A stretch of DNA of 64,000 bases from Myxacorys chilensis ATA2-1-KO14 (GCA_019359275.1 JAHHHP010000014.1:1-64000), one strand, 5' to 3'. Numbered from the stretch's first letter, positions 8,642 to 18,725 are shown. Made by a program: numbers and translations. Notes: generated from the sequence alone by a model not told the origin.

Positions 8642-9376
8642 CTAATCAGGATTTGGAAAATGATTCTGCCATTTCTGCACCCATTCTGCCAAAGCCGCTT
8701 CTAGCTCAGGCGGTGCAGAGTTCTGAGAGACTGCGATCGATTTCCCCGAAGACGCACTAGAACCTTGTTTTGCACCTTGAGCAGTCGTTGAAATATTAAT
8801 CCACAGGCAACGGGTATCGCGTAGAGGAGCTTGTCCTAGCACCCACGGAAGTAAACGCTTTATCACCACTGATGGATAGGTTTCATGGCGGCGAAACTCG
8901 CTGTCTCGGACTAAAGTTTTACCGTGGGATGCAATACAAGTGCTGAGGTGCGGAATTCCTTGCTCATAAAACAAAACATAGGTGCCGACCCCTGCGCGAT
9001 CGCGGATCAAAAATTCGGGTTGATTTAGCGTAAGGGTAGACTCTTGAAGGATCGAAGGCACGTCTACATAGCCTCTCATCAGATACCGTGTCTCAACTGA
9101 AATTGGGATGTCCTGACGCAAGTATTGGTAGTGACGACCCGCGATCGTGAATTCATCCAATCGAGACACCAAAGCGGGGCTGATGGTTCGCTGCACAGCG
9201 ATTGGATCACTCTGAAGGATCTGCCAGCCTGGAATTGAGACGTTTGCTGGAAAGGCGTAGGTTGATGTTTGGGTTGATAAAGTATCGGTTGGTATAAAGG
9301 TTTTTGCGATCGCAAGAACGCTTGCACCCAGTACGATCGTTAACATCCCGTTTTGAAGCCGTTCCCCGTGTTTCAT
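8642..9376 (-). CDS. Possible cyanoexosortase-associated periplasmic protein
   Basis: The 244 residues start with a hydrophobic anchor (about residues 9-26, MLTIVLGASVLAIAKTF) followed by an exported domain. The sequence has the flavour of the EpsI-like protein that accompanies cyanobacterial exosortase A (a conserved APLRDTRCLWINIS segment late in the protein), but this is from memory of the family and not certain. No exosortase or PEP-CTERM substrate lies nearby. The last 45 residues are Ser/Ala-rich and low in complexity. If the assignment is wrong it is a single-pass membrane protein of unknown role. Confidence 0.5.
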   Translation of the reverse strand: MKHGERLQNGMLTIVLGASVLAIAKTFIPTDTLSTQTSTYAFPANVSIPGWQILQSDPIAVQRTISPALVSRLDEFTIAGRHYQYLRQDIPISVETRYLMRGYVDVPSILQESTLTLNQPEFLIRDRAGVGTYVLFYEQGIPHLSTCIASHGKTLVRDSEFRRHETYPSVVIKRLLPWVLGQAPLRDTRCLWINISTTAQGAKQGSSASSGKSIAVSQNSAPPELEAALAEWVQKWQNHFPNPD

Positions 9377-9456
9377 GTCCTGCGTTGAGACAACTGATGG
9401 TAGTTGAATTCACCTTATTCAATTAATCGAGCGATCCTGAGGTTCTCCGGACAGAA

Positions 9457-12400
9457 TCACTGGGGATTGGTCGCGCTTTCGATTTCGCCTTCAGCTTGCA
9501 GCGCGATCGCTCTAAGGTGATCTAGCGTTTGTTGATCCACGTGTTGCCATAAGCCTCGCTGGTTGGCTTCTAGCAATCGCTCTGACATGTCTCGCAGTGC
9601 CCACGGGTTTTTCTGCTGCACAAAGGCTTGCACAGTCGAATCGAAAACGTACGCTTCAGCTACACCTTGATACATATAATCTTCAACACATTGCGTTGTG
9701 GCATCGTAAGCAAATAAATAATCCACTGTTGCTGCCATTTCAAATGCGCCTTTGTAACCGTGGCGCATGACTCCCGCAATCCATTTGGGGTTGACCACAC
9801 GAGAGCGATAAACGCGGGCGATTTCGTCTTTGAGCGATCGCACTTTTGGATTTTCTGGCAAGGCATGATCGCCAAAATACGTTGCAGGATTTTTACCTTG
9901 AAGCGATCGCACGGCAACCGTCAACCCGCCTTGAAATTGGTAATAGTCGTCGGAATCTAATAGATCATGCTCTCTGTTATCCTGATTGTGTAAAACAATT
10001 TGCATATCTCGCAACCGATTTTCAAATGCTTCTGAAGCAGAATGAGCAACACCAGAGCCAACATAAGCGTAACTGCTCCAGTTAATATATGCACGAGCAA
10101 GATCGTGATCGTCTGTCCAGTTTTGCGCCTCAATCAGTCCTTGCAGTCCAGCACCGTAAGCTCCAGGCTTTGAGCCAAACATCCGGAAGCGCGATCGCTC
10201 CTCCGCTTGGTCTTGAGTGAGTCCCAGTTTTTGCCAATTTTGAACTTCTTGTTGAACGGTTGCAGCGAGTGGATTCTGTTCAGCAGGTTCGTCTAAGTTA
10301 GAAACCGCGATTATGGCTTGATCGAACAAACTAATCAGGTTAGGAAAAGCGTCTCGAAAAAATCCAGAAATTCTCAGCGTCACATCGACTCTAGGACGAC
10401 CTAAAAGCGATAGAGGCAAAATCTCAAAGTCAATGACGCGACGAGATGCGCCATCCCAAACAGGTTGAACGCCTAATAATGCTAGGGCTTCAGCGAGGTC
10501 ATCGCCACCTGTTCGCATCGTCGATGTGCCCCACATGGAAAGTCCAAGAGTTTTGGGATAGTCGCCGTGTTCTTGCGTGTACCGCTCGATTAGGGCTTCT
10601 GCGGCTTTGCGTCCGACATCCCAAGCGCTTTCAGTAGGAATGGCTCGAATGTCCACAGAGTAGAAGTTACGTCCGGTTGGAAGAACGTCCGGGCGTCCGC
10701 GTGTAGGTGCGCCAGAAGGAGCAGCAGGGATGTAGCCGCCGTCTAAGCCGTGGAGGAGATTGGTGAGTTCTTGGGAGGTATTTTGGAGGGCAGGAAGAAG
10801 TGTAGTTTGAATCCAGTGGAGTTCAGGATGAAGATGCTGGAAGTGAGGCGGTACGGATTTGAGTTGAGGATCGGCTAACAATCTTTCAATGATGTTAGCC
10901 GCTTGGTCTTCCAACGCGGCGATCGCGTCTCCAACCGTTCTCCAGTCGCGATCCAACATTACCTCTGTTGACGCTTCTGCTGGATCAGCCGTTAGCGGAT
11001 CGAAGTCTAGGTTCCAATCTTTTGCTAAAGCGCGGGTGAATCCCAGGCGTCCAGGTTGAGGATGACGAGCGATCGCAATGATTAAATCCCGCAGTTGTCG
11101 CCCTTCTGGGCATTTGCCAAAAATATGTAATCCATCGCGGATCTGGGCTTCTTTGAGTTCGCAAAGATAGCGATCTAAATTTGTAATCAGATCATCGACG
11201 GATTCGATCGCGAATTCTTGGACTAAGTTTTCTTGCTGCACTAAAGCAATGATGCGATCGCGAATCACGGGCAATCGTGTTGGATCTAAACTTTGCGCTT
11301 CGTAGTATTCGTCAATTAACGCTTCTAACTTTTGCAAGCCGCCGTACAGTTCCGCGCGAGTCATGGGTGGCGTTAGATGATCAATAATCACGGCTTGAGC
11401 ACGACGTTTGGCTTGAGCACCTTCACCCGGATCATTGACGATAAACGGATAGAGATGAGGAAGGGCGGCGATTGCAACTTCGGGATAGCAATTCTCAGAA
11501 AGCGCAATGCTTTTACCCGGCAACCATTCTAGGTTTCCGTGTTTGCCTACATGCACAATGGCGTTCGCGTGAAAATGCGATCGCACCCAGTAATAAAATG
11601 CCAAATATGAATGTGTGGGTTCTAAATCTGGAGCGTGATAATTTAACGATGGATCAAGATCATAGCCACGTGCGGGTTGGATGCCAACAAACACATTCCC
11701 TAACTGAATGCCTGCGATTGGAAATTCTTGATCAGTTAAATCATTCCAGCGATTTGAAATGCCTTTTTGAACCAAGTCGGGTAACGTTGCAAAATATTCT
11801 TGATACTCTTCTACCGATACTCGTTGCTGTATTTCTCTTAATTCTCTTGCTTCTACATCGTTTGTAATTCCCTGTGTTAATCGTTTGATTAGCTCATCTG
11901 ATGTCTCTGGTATGTTCTCAACGGTATAGCCCGCTTGTTCTAACGATTTTAGAATCTCTACGCAACTTTGAGGAGTATCTAATCCAACACCGTTTGCAAG
12001 GCGACCGTCACGAGTGGGATAGTTCGCTAGAATTAGCGCGATTTTTCGGTCAGAAACAGGAGTTTGGCGGAGTCGAGTCCAATGAGCAGCTAGATCAGCA
12101 ACAAATTGGATGCGATCGCGCACAGGCTCATAGGTGACAACATCCGTTTGCAGTTCGGGGTGACGAGCTTGCACCGTCTTAAACGAAACCGCTCGACTAA
12201 TAATTCGTCCATCCACTTCGGGAAGCGCTACGTTCATCGCGGTATCCCGTGGTGAAAGCCCCTGAAAGTTCGATTGCCATTGTTCAAGCGTACCGCCGCT
12301 TAGAATGACTTGAAGTACGGGAACATCAAGCATTTTCCAAAAATCGGATGGGGATGATGGAGAAGAAATTGAGAAACTGGTGGTGTTGAGCAAGACATAA

Positions 12401-13155
12401 ATACTTGATTGAAAATAAGTTAGCAGTTCGGCTTGAACGTCGGGATCACGCAACGACGACACAAACACTGGAACTGGAGTTAAACCACAATTTACTAATG
12501 CCTGACACAATGCATCGATTACATCTGTGTTTCCAGAAAGATAATGCGCTCGATAAAATAAAATTCCAGCTTTAGGACAACTTATTAATGTGGTTTTAGC
12601 CTCTTGCCATTGATATAGTCCAACCTTTGGTACAACGCTAGGAGAAACGACTTCGTAATCCCGGTTCAAACAAGCATTAGCAAGAAATTTAAGCGCATTC
12701 TGACTATTTTGAATGCCGCCCTCTGTAAAATACTGCCAAATCTGATTGGTCACCGACAGTGGCAGCGTAGAATGGCTCATCAAATCTGGATCAGGTCGAT
12801 CGTCCCCTGGCAACACGATCAGCGCCGCCCCACTGCGATCGCATGTTTCTTTAACGACTTCTAAGCCGTATGACCAGTACGATCGTCCGCCCAACAATCG
12901 CAACACAATTACTTTTGCATGGTCTAGAACGTCTTCAGCGTAGATATCGATCGTTAGCTGTTGTTGCAGATTCAACAAGTTCGCAACACGCACCGCCGGA
13001 AAGCCCTTTGGCAAGTCAGAAACCGCTTTGGCTAGGGTTTGAATTTCGGTATCGGCAGCAGTCAAGATAACGATCGGAGCGGGCGTTTGTTCGATAAACA
13101 CAACGCCTTCTGTGTCAGGATTCCAACCGCCGGGAATTGCCGCTAAACGATGCAT
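9457..13155 (-). CDS. cobN: Cobaltochelatase subunit CobN
   Basis: Large subunit of the ATP-dependent cobalt chelatase of aerobic cobalamin synthesis, homologous to the Mg-chelatase ChlH. The 1232 residues begin MHRLAAIPGGWNPDTEGV, typical of cyanobacterial CobN. The core contains FYYWVRSHFHANAIVHVGKHGNLEWLPGK-type sequence around residue 540, then SMWGTSTMRTGGDDLAEALALLG. The shorter length and this N-terminus favour CobN over ChlH. In cyanobacteria the ChlI/ChlD subunits are thought to serve both chelatases. It lies 188 bp downstream of sucrose synthase on the same strand. No B12 riboswitch was found in that gap. Confidence 0.93.
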   Translation of the reverse strand: MHRLAAIPGGWNPDTEGVVFIEQTPAPIVILTAADTEIQTLAKAVSDLPKGFPAVRVANLLNLQQQLTIDIYAEDVLDHAKVIVLRLLGGRSYWSYGLEVVKETCDRSGAALIVLPGDDRPDPDLMSHSTLPLSVTNQIWQYFTEGGIQNSQNALKFLANACLNRDYEVVSPSVVPKVGLYQWQEAKTTLISCPKAGILFYRAHYLSGNTDVIDALCQALVNCGLTPVPVFVSSLRDPDVQAELLTYFQSSIYVLLNTTSFSISSPSSPSDFWKMLDVPVLQVILSGGTLEQWQSNFQGLSPRDTAMNVALPEVDGRIISRAVSFKTVQARHPELQTDVVTYEPVRDRIQFVADLAAHWTRLRQTPVSDRKIALILANYPTRDGRLANGVGLDTPQSCVEILKSLEQAGYTVENIPETSDELIKRLTQGITNDVEARELREIQQRVSVEEYQEYFATLPDLVQKGISNRWNDLTDQEFPIAGIQLGNVFVGIQPARGYDLDPSLNYHAPDLEPTHSYLAFYYWVRSHFHANAIVHVGKHGNLEWLPGKSIALSENCYPEVAIAALPHLYPFIVNDPGEGAQAKRRAQAVIIDHLTPPMTRAELYGGLQKLEALIDEYYEAQSLDPTRLPVIRDRIIALVQQENLVQEFAIESVDDLITNLDRYLCELKEAQIRDGLHIFGKCPEGRQLRDLIIAIARHPQPGRLGFTRALAKDWNLDFDPLTADPAEASTEVMLDRDWRTVGDAIAALEDQAANIIERLLADPQLKSVPPHFQHLHPELHWIQTTLLPALQNTSQELTNLLHGLDGGYIPAAPSGAPTRGRPDVLPTGRNFYSVDIRAIPTESAWDVGRKAAEALIERYTQEHGDYPKTLGLSMWGTSTMRTGGDDLAEALALLGVQPVWDGASRRVIDFEILPLSLLGRPRVDVTLRISGFFRDAFPNLISLFDQAIIAVSNLDEPAEQNPLAATVQQEVQNWQKLGLTQDQAEERSRFRMFGSKPGAYGAGLQGLIEAQNWTDDHDLARAYINWSSYAYVGSGVAHSASEAFENRLRDMQIVLHNQDNREHDLLDSDDYYQFQGGLTVAVRSLQGKNPATYFGDHALPENPKVRSLKDEIARVYRSRVVNPKWIAGVMRHGYKGAFEMAATVDYLFAYDATTQCVEDYMYQGVAEAYVFDSTVQAFVQQKNPWALRDMSERLLEANQRGLWQHVDQQTLDHLRAIALQAEGEIESATNPQ

Positions 13156-13241
13156 AAAATAATTTGTAGATTGGGGAACGCAGGTTAACGGTAGAAATGA
13201 CGGTGCAGATGCAATCAGTCAGGTGGCGATATCCATTGTAG

Positions 13242-13261
13242 AGGCGCGAATTGTCGCGCCT
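13242..13261. repeat. Palindrome AGGCGCGA-ATTG-TCGCGCCT
   Basis: Perfect 8-bp stem with a 4-base loop in the gap between sucrose synthase and cobN, flanked by GTAG and TTAC so that the pairing nearly continues (GTAGAGGCGCGA / TCGCGCCTTTAC). It belongs with the interspersed palindromes common in cyanobacterial intergenic DNA. It may also attenuate sus-cobN read-through. Confidence 0.6.
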
Positions 13262-13343
13262 TTACCCGACGGTATGCCAACAACCTGAAATTCCAGGACA
13301 AATTGGCACAACACCATCACCGACCAATAATCATCGATTCAAA

Positions 13344-15764
13344 TTATCGATTCATGTGTTCCTGCAACAACCGCTGTGCCCTAGGCTTGTACAACAGATA
13401 AAACAACGATTCGATATAGCGCAGCATGTCCTCTCGATTCTCTTGCGAGGAATAATTCCAGAAGCCGTAGATCTTAGCCAGCGACAGCAAGCGACTTGTA
13501 TGAATCTTCCAGGTGTATGTGCTGTAGACGCGATCGATACTCTTCTGAGAAATTTGATCCCAATAATTCGGAGTGCGATCGCACTGCTCAAGAAATTCTA
13601 CAACAACCGATGCAACCTCTTCGTGATCGGTTGGGTTAATGTAAAACCCATTGACTTTGTTCTGAATAATTTCTAACGGGCCGCCAAAGCGTGTAGCAAA
13701 GGTTGGCAATCCGGTAATCATCGATTCGAGAATCGTTAATCCGAACGCTTCAAACAATGCTGGCTGCACAAAAATGCCCTTGCGATCGGCAATGACTCGA
13801 TAAACCTCTCCCGTATCGCTCTTCGTTAGCCGCACTCCAAGCCAGCGAATCTTTCCATGCAGATTGTATTGATCAATCAAATGGTATAACTTCTCGATTT
13901 CGCTAATTTCTTCGTGATCGGTTGAATCCTCTGTGCGGAGTTTACCTGCGATGAGGATCAAATTGCAGCGCTCTTGCAGTTCGCTGCTCTTGCCATACGC
14001 TTCGACCAGTCCAGTCAAATTTTTAATTCGATCCAGCCGCGCCATTGAAAACAACGGGCGCTTGTTCGGATCGTCTAACTTGCCAAAAATTTGCCCTGGA
14101 TCATCATCGTTAAACAGAAGATTTTCTAAGCGATCGCGCTCAGTGTTCAACCGCTCTTCGTCTCGCGTGAAGGGGAAAAATACGACTTCGTTGACTCCCG
14201 GCGGCACAACGTTAAATTTAGGACTAAACAAATCAACGCCGCTCACAACGTGATACAGCTCTGGCATCGTAAACGACTTGTAGGACTCATACTGTCCCAC
14301 ACTTTCAGAGGTCCCGACAATTTCCTGATAGGTGCTGCCAATCACAAAATTAGCTGCATTCATGGCAATGAGATCAACGGTAAATTGCAGCGAGAAATGA
14401 TACTGTTCTTCTAAATCTTGCCAATAGAGATTACTAAACAAATATTTCGATTTCTCTAACGCATGGGCAACAATGCAATGCGTCACTTTCAAACGGCGAG
14501 CTAATAAGAATGCGACTAAGTTGCCGTCAGAATAGTTGCCCACAATCAAATCTGGCGCTCCTCGAAACTCTGCTCTGAGTTCTCGTTCTGCATCCACGGC
14601 AAAGGTTTCGAGATAGGGCCAAATTTCAAAGCGAGAAATCCATTCTTGCGTCAGTTTCGGGTTAAACTCGCGGAACGGAACTCGCAAAATCCAAGCATCA
14701 TGAGTGCCATGAATTTTTTCTAAACGCTGATTACACGTAGTTCCATCACTGTTAGGAATTAATCGCGTCAGCACCATCACTTTGGGAGAAACGTTCAAAA
14801 CTCCCAGCCCAGCCAAGTGCAAATCTTCCTGAAGCTGCTTCTCTAGACTTTTAACTTGATCCAACACATAGACAACTTGACCGCCCGTGTCCGGTCTACC
14901 TAACACGCCTTCTTGCCCAAACCAGCCGTGAACTGAAACTAACACCACTCGAAAGATCATCGGAATGCGCGAAATGAACGCTTCCAACGCTTGGTGATCG
15001 GGCGAATCGATTAAGCCATCTAAAATCTCTAGCGTCTGCTGCACTCGCTGCGCTGTGTTGCCCCATCCCGGCTCAAATCCGAGGTTCTGTAAATCAAAGC
15101 GAAAGGTTTCATATGCCTGATCGGGGCTAAAACGGCTGACCATCTCTAGTGCCTGTTTCACTCGCTCCGATAGCTGCTGCTGGGTCTGAATCCGCTCGTT
15201 AATCAGCAGTTGAGAGCCGTCATAGCAATGCAGCCGCAAAAAATTAAACAGTAAGTCTTGCCCCTGACGCGGGTCATTAAATAGTTTGCTCGACAAAAAT
15301 CGATTCAGATAGTCTACGCCCTTACCAATATTTTTTGGATCGCGAAGTGAGGGCGAATAGTCGTAGAACGGCTGAAAATCGATTTCAAAGGTGTCACCAT
15401 CTTGCGGATTGTAGTGATTGACAAAGCGATCGCGCAAATCTAGCAATTCTTGGATAGTGATCGGCTCAACCGAGAGATCGTCAAGCAGCCGATACGCCTC
15501 TTGTTGAGCAATTCGCGGACGGATAATCAGATACAAACTCTCATCATCCAGAATGATTTCTTGAGTAAAATAAATTAATTTTCCTAATTGCGAAGATGTA
15601 TAAAATTGCTGAGACTTTTCGTTACGTTGGCAATAGTCTCCAAAGGCTTGCAGAATTTCGTTTCTTAAGAAATAGCGCTTGTCTGATGCTCGTAAAAGAC
15701 TCGCAAACTCCCGATAATCTATTCTTTCGTTGCTGCTCAGAACGGCTTGAATTAGCTCCGACAT
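13344..15764 (-). CDS. susA: Sucrose synthase
   Basis: GT4-type enzyme that reversibly cleaves sucrose with a nucleoside diphosphate to ADP/UDP-glucose and fructose. The start is the ATG at 15764 (MSELIQAVLSSNERIDYREF), preceded by AAGGAG, giving 806 aa, the normal cyanobacterial length. An upstream in-frame start at 15845 is unlikely. Visible motifs are VVLVSVHGWFGQEGVLGRPD with DTGGQVVYVLDQ, the central VPPGVNEVVFFPF, SMARLDRIKNLTGLVEA and the E-X7-E motif EAFGLTILE near residue 673. The soluble enzyme links sucrose turnover to glycogen and polysaccharide supply. Confidence 0.96.
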   Translation of the reverse strand: MSELIQAVLSSNERIDYREFASLLRASDKRYFLRNEILQAFGDYCQRNEKSQQFYTSSQLGKLIYFTQEIILDDESLYLIIRPRIAQQEAYRLLDDLSVEPITIQELLDLRDRFVNHYNPQDGDTFEIDFQPFYDYSPSLRDPKNIGKGVDYLNRFLSSKLFNDPRQGQDLLFNFLRLHCYDGSQLLINERIQTQQQLSERVKQALEMVSRFSPDQAYETFRFDLQNLGFEPGWGNTAQRVQQTLEILDGLIDSPDHQALEAFISRIPMIFRVVLVSVHGWFGQEGVLGRPDTGGQVVYVLDQVKSLEKQLQEDLHLAGLGVLNVSPKVMVLTRLIPNSDGTTCNQRLEKIHGTHDAWILRVPFREFNPKLTQEWISRFEIWPYLETFAVDAERELRAEFRGAPDLIVGNYSDGNLVAFLLARRLKVTHCIVAHALEKSKYLFSNLYWQDLEEQYHFSLQFTVDLIAMNAANFVIGSTYQEIVGTSESVGQYESYKSFTMPELYHVVSGVDLFSPKFNVVPPGVNEVVFFPFTRDEERLNTERDRLENLLFNDDDPGQIFGKLDDPNKRPLFSMARLDRIKNLTGLVEAYGKSSELQERCNLILIAGKLRTEDSTDHEEISEIEKLYHLIDQYNLHGKIRWLGVRLTKSDTGEVYRVIADRKGIFVQPALFEAFGLTILESMITGLPTFATRFGGPLEIIQNKVNGFYINPTDHEEVASVVVEFLEQCDRTPNYWDQISQKSIDRVYSTYTWKIHTSRLLSLAKIYGFWNYSSQENREDMLRYIESLFYLLYKPRAQRLLQEHMNR

Positions 15765-16078
15765 TGTGACTCCTTTTTCAGTGATCCAACTAGAGTGTAA
15801 AGGACATATGTAACTAAAGATGCCAGTATTGCCTTTAAAGTCCAAAGGCTAAAATGGTTCAATTAGACTCAAGCCTTTATCTGCTTTGAGCTTGCGACTC
15901 TGTCTCCTAATGTAGACATTTCAAATATCTTTAGGGTTGAAAGAGAACATTTACCGTTTTAGCTAGATTCCTTGTGATTTTCAAATATCTCAACAGCCAC
16001 CTATCCTCCTGATCTCTACCCTTGCAATAAGCTCCGCGAATCAATATGATTTAGTCCGTTAAAGCCCTGAGTTCCGGC
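15765..16078. other. Divergent promoter region, susA / minC
   Basis: About 310 bases between divergent starts. No ORF and no strong hairpin seen. AAGGAG at the susA end is its ribosome binding site. minC has no clear one. Confidence 0.4.
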
Positions 16079-17005
16079 ATGACTTCTGACACATCTGTTT
16101 CTACTCCGTCTGATCCCCCACCTCCGACTGAGACATCTTCTAGCCCTTCAAAGCCCCCTGTTGAGGTTTCTCCATCTGAGGCTTCTCCATCTGAGACTTC
16201 TTTAACGTCGTCTAGTCCAGTAGAACCTGTAATGGAGGAATTGCCGAAGCTCCTCGATATTCCTCAGAGTATGCAAGTCCGTCTGAAAAATGAGGACGGA
16301 AAGCTATTGCTGATTTTGCCCCCCGATGCAGAACAGACCAAATCGCCTGTTGGCTTCTCTTGGAACGAGATTTGGCAACAGTTTAAGCAACAGTTGCTTG
16401 GCCGTGAGCGATTTTGGCAACCCAACACGGCAGTGCATTTAGTAGTGGGCGATCGCTTGCTCGACACTCGCCAACTTCAAGCGATCGCAGACGAACTCGC
16501 CGAACTGCAACTCCAACTGCGGTGGGTTTACACGAGCCGTCGCCAAACTGCCGTGGTTGCTGCCACGGCTGGGTATTCTGTCGAGCAGCAAACCGCTGTC
16601 GCTCCAGGAGCAAAACCGGTGGGCACCTCCTCTGGGCTGGAAGAGCCGCTTTACGTGCAGATGACCCTGCGATCGGGCACCGAAATTCGTCATAACGGAA
16701 CTGTGGTCGTGTTGGGTGATCTCAATCCTGGCAGTTCTGTGATTGCGGGAGGAGACATTTTAGTTTGGGGACGATTGCGCGGCGTGGCGCACGCAGGGTG
16801 TAAAGGCAATAGTCGTTGCCTGATCATGGCACTGCAACTCGAACCAACTCAAATTCGGATCGCTGATTTTGTTGCTCGCGCTCCCGAAAATCCGCCCGCA
16901 CAATACCATCCAGAAATTGCCTATGTCTCTCCAAAAGGGACAATTCGGATTGCTAGAGCTGCTGATTTTCAGCGTCAGAGTGGCAACAGCAAGGATGAGA
17001 GATGA
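16079..17005 (+). CDS. minC: Septum site-determining protein MinC
   Basis: Inhibitor of FtsZ polymerisation that places the division site with MinD. The first 55 residues are a Pro/Ser/Thr-rich extension (SDPPPPTETSSSPSKPP), then an N-terminal domain. The C-terminal beta-helix domain has RSGTEIRHNGTVVVLGDLNPGSSVIAGGDILVWGRLRGVAHAG, in which GDVNPGA..AGGDIxVWGxLRGxAHAG is the family hallmark. In most cyanobacteria minD and minE follow directly. Here an IS1-type remnant begins 18 bp after the stop and no minD is in the window. Confidence 0.95.
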   Translation: MTSDTSVSTPSDPPPPTETSSSPSKPPVEVSPSEASPSETSLTSSSPVEPVMEELPKLLDIPQSMQVRLKNEDGKLLLILPPDAEQTKSPVGFSWNEIWQQFKQQLLGRERFWQPNTAVHLVVGDRLLDTRQLQAIADELAELQLQLRWVYTSRRQTAVVAATAGYSVEQQTAVAPGAKPVGTSSGLEEPLYVQMTLRSGTEIRHNGTVVVLGDLNPGSSVIAGGDILVWGRLRGVAHAGCKGNSRCLIMALQLEPTQIRIADFVARAPENPPAQYHPEIAYVSPKGTIRIARAADFQRQSGNSKDER

Positions 17006-17022
17006 AAGCGGGTTAAGAGAAG

Positions 17023-17197
17023 AAGCTGTTTTTCTGGCATGACCATGAGCATACTCAGACGATTGAGCGTAAGCATCTCACGCTCAGTCCGAGTACAGAG
17101 CGCTTAGCTTGTAAAATCTATTCTTCCAAATCGGAATGGCTGCATGACGTTGTCATTGGCTAGTGAGAATCGTCATGGATTTGGACAAGCGATTTGA
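17023..17197 (+). pseudogene. Remnant of an IS1-type transposase (C-terminal end)
   Basis: Translation from 17023 gives KLFFWHDHEHTQTIERKHL, then TLSPSTERLACKIYSSKSEW and LHDVVIG before an in-frame TAG at 17161. After a one-base frame change the reading continues ASENRHGFGQAI and ends at TGA 17195-17197. IS1-family transposases of cyanobacteria end in TQ.IERK.LTLRTRIKRL..K.ICFSKS...HD.VIG.FINRYEFGRAI, which matches both segments across the frameshift. Only about 58 codons remain, with no ATG and no upstream two-thirds. The fragment is dead and old. Confidence 0.75.
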
Positions 17198-17900
17198 TGT
17201 TGATCCTCATATCTAGAACATTACCTTCTACCGATTCGACTCTAGCTTTGGCACCGTTTTTTATCTAATCAAACTCATCTCACTAAACTGACGCGGGTAA
17301 AGCGCCAACACATGAACCTTGCTCACTCCTAGAGCAAGCTATTTGCGCCGTGCTGTTTGAAATTTTGCTACGGCAGGAGGATAGCTTTGAAATGTTCCAT
17401 CTCTTATCACTTGACTCAGATCGCTTCTCAGATTTGAAGCTTCCTTATCTTTCAGCAAGTTGAAGTAATATCCATAGAACTGTATGGGAATCTAGCGATC
17501 GTGCAGCGAAAGTAAGCCTAACCTAGGTTTCTGCGATCGGTCAATTTCTGAGTGTTTTGTATCGGAATGTCACAATTCCCACTTTTCATTAATAAGTGTT
17601 GCGACTACTTGATTCCTTTGTTAAGGTATGCAGGTCAAACGATTACAGATTGATTCTTGTATTTAGGAGTTGCATCTCATGCTTTACCTCACTCTCGGCT
17701 CTAACCCCATCCTCTAAAGTCCAGAATTGTCTGTGGGAGTGGAGCGTAACGAAATGTAGATCGCTCTAGCAGCAGGTGCTCACTTAAAGCCCCACTCAAA
17801 AATAAAGCCCCACTCAAAAATTTCCCTCAGTTCTTTGCATCCTCTATCAGTTCAACAAAGGCTGAGAACACCTAAAACCTCAATACTTGGAGGCTTTAAC
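17198..17900. other. Long non-coding region after the IS remnant
   Basis: Some 700 bases without a credible ORF. Codon-like stretches are short and broken, consistent with decayed DNA following an insertion. A 17-18 base direct repeat (AAAGCCCCACTCAAAAAT, at about 17786 and 17804) lies about 100 bp before the SDR start. minD and minE are not here in recognisable form. Confidence 0.5.
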
Positions 17901-18725
17901 ATGAATATTCAAGGAAAGACCGTTCTGATCACGGGCGCTTCTCGTGGCATTGGACGAGCGATCGCGCTGGAATTTGCTCGACAAGGAGCGCAACGACTGA
18001 TTTTAGTTGCACGAACGCATGAACGATTAATCGAGGTGGCAACTGAAATCGAAGCCCTAGGAGTTGAAGCTGTTCCTCTGGCTTTAAATCTAGCTCACTC
18101 TGTAGAAGTCAATATTGCTGTCGCTCAAGCTTGGCGCGATTACGGACCCATTCATCTTCTCGTTAACTGTGCGGGCGTTGCCCACCAAGCGCCCTTTTTG
18201 CAATCCCAACTGCCGAAGGTGCAAGAAGAGATTGCCCTTAATCTTATGGGGATGTACACCATTACTCGGCTGATTGCGCGACGGATGGCAGTGCAACGAC
18301 AAGGAACGATCGTGAATGTGTCGAGTCTCATGGGAAAAATTGCTGCCCCGACAATGGCAACGTATTCCGCGACCAAGTTTGCGATTTTGGGATTCACTCA
18401 AGCGTTGCGGGGCGAACTTGCAGCACATAATATCCGAGTCGTTGCCCTACTACCCTCTCTGACTGATACAGATATGGTTCAGAACTTTCAGTGGTTTCGA
18501 TGGGTCATGCCGACCACTCCTCAAAAAGTAGCTCAAACCCTGGTTGTGGGACTCAACAACAAATCGCCCGAAATCTTGGTGGGATGGCAAAGTCATCTTG
18601 CAGTGTGGGGCAATCGCCTGATGCCTTGGCTGGTCGAGAATGTTTCACGATTAGCGGCTCCCCTTTCCGAGAACCGTCAGGCACTTGATGCAAGACTGAG
18701 AGAAGCTAGAGCAGATTCTCGTTGA
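17901..18725 (+). CDS. SDR-family NAD(P)-dependent oxidoreductase
   Basis: Classical short-chain dehydrogenase. It has the cofactor motif TGASRGIGRAIA at the N-terminus, NCAG (LVNCAGVAHQ), the catalytic Ser in NVSSLMGK, YxxxK in YSATKFA, and a trailing substrate lid. I start it at the ATG at 17901 (MNIQGKTVLITGAS), preceded by GGAGG at 7-8 nt, giving 274 aa, rather than at an upstream TTG/ATG at 17835. The substrate is unknown. The C-terminal hydrophobic stretch (LAVWGNRLMPWLVENVSRL) suggests a lipid-like or membrane-near substrate. Confidence 0.9.
   Translation: MNIQGKTVLITGASRGIGRAIALEFARQGAQRLILVARTHERLIEVATEIEALGVEAVPLALNLAHSVEVNIAVAQAWRDYGPIHLLVNCAGVAHQAPFLQSQLPKVQEEIALNLMGMYTITRLIARRMAVQRQGTIVNVSSLMGKIAAPTMATYSATKFAILGFTQALRGELAAHNIRVVALLPSLTDTDMVQNFQWFRWVMPTTPQKVAQTLVVGLNNKSPEILVGWQSHLAVWGNRLMPWLVENVSRLAAPLSENRQALDARLREARADSR

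Noticed and set aside
9457-13155. ChlH (Mg-chelatase H) instead of CobN
   Set aside because: Length 1232 and the GGWNPDTEGV N-terminus fit CobN; ChlH is usually longer and starts differently.
13156-13343. Possible cobalamin riboswitch upstream of cobN
   Set aside because: AGTCAGGTGGCG at 13217-13228 resembles part of a B12 box but is on the opposite strand to cobN and the rest of the conserved core is absent.
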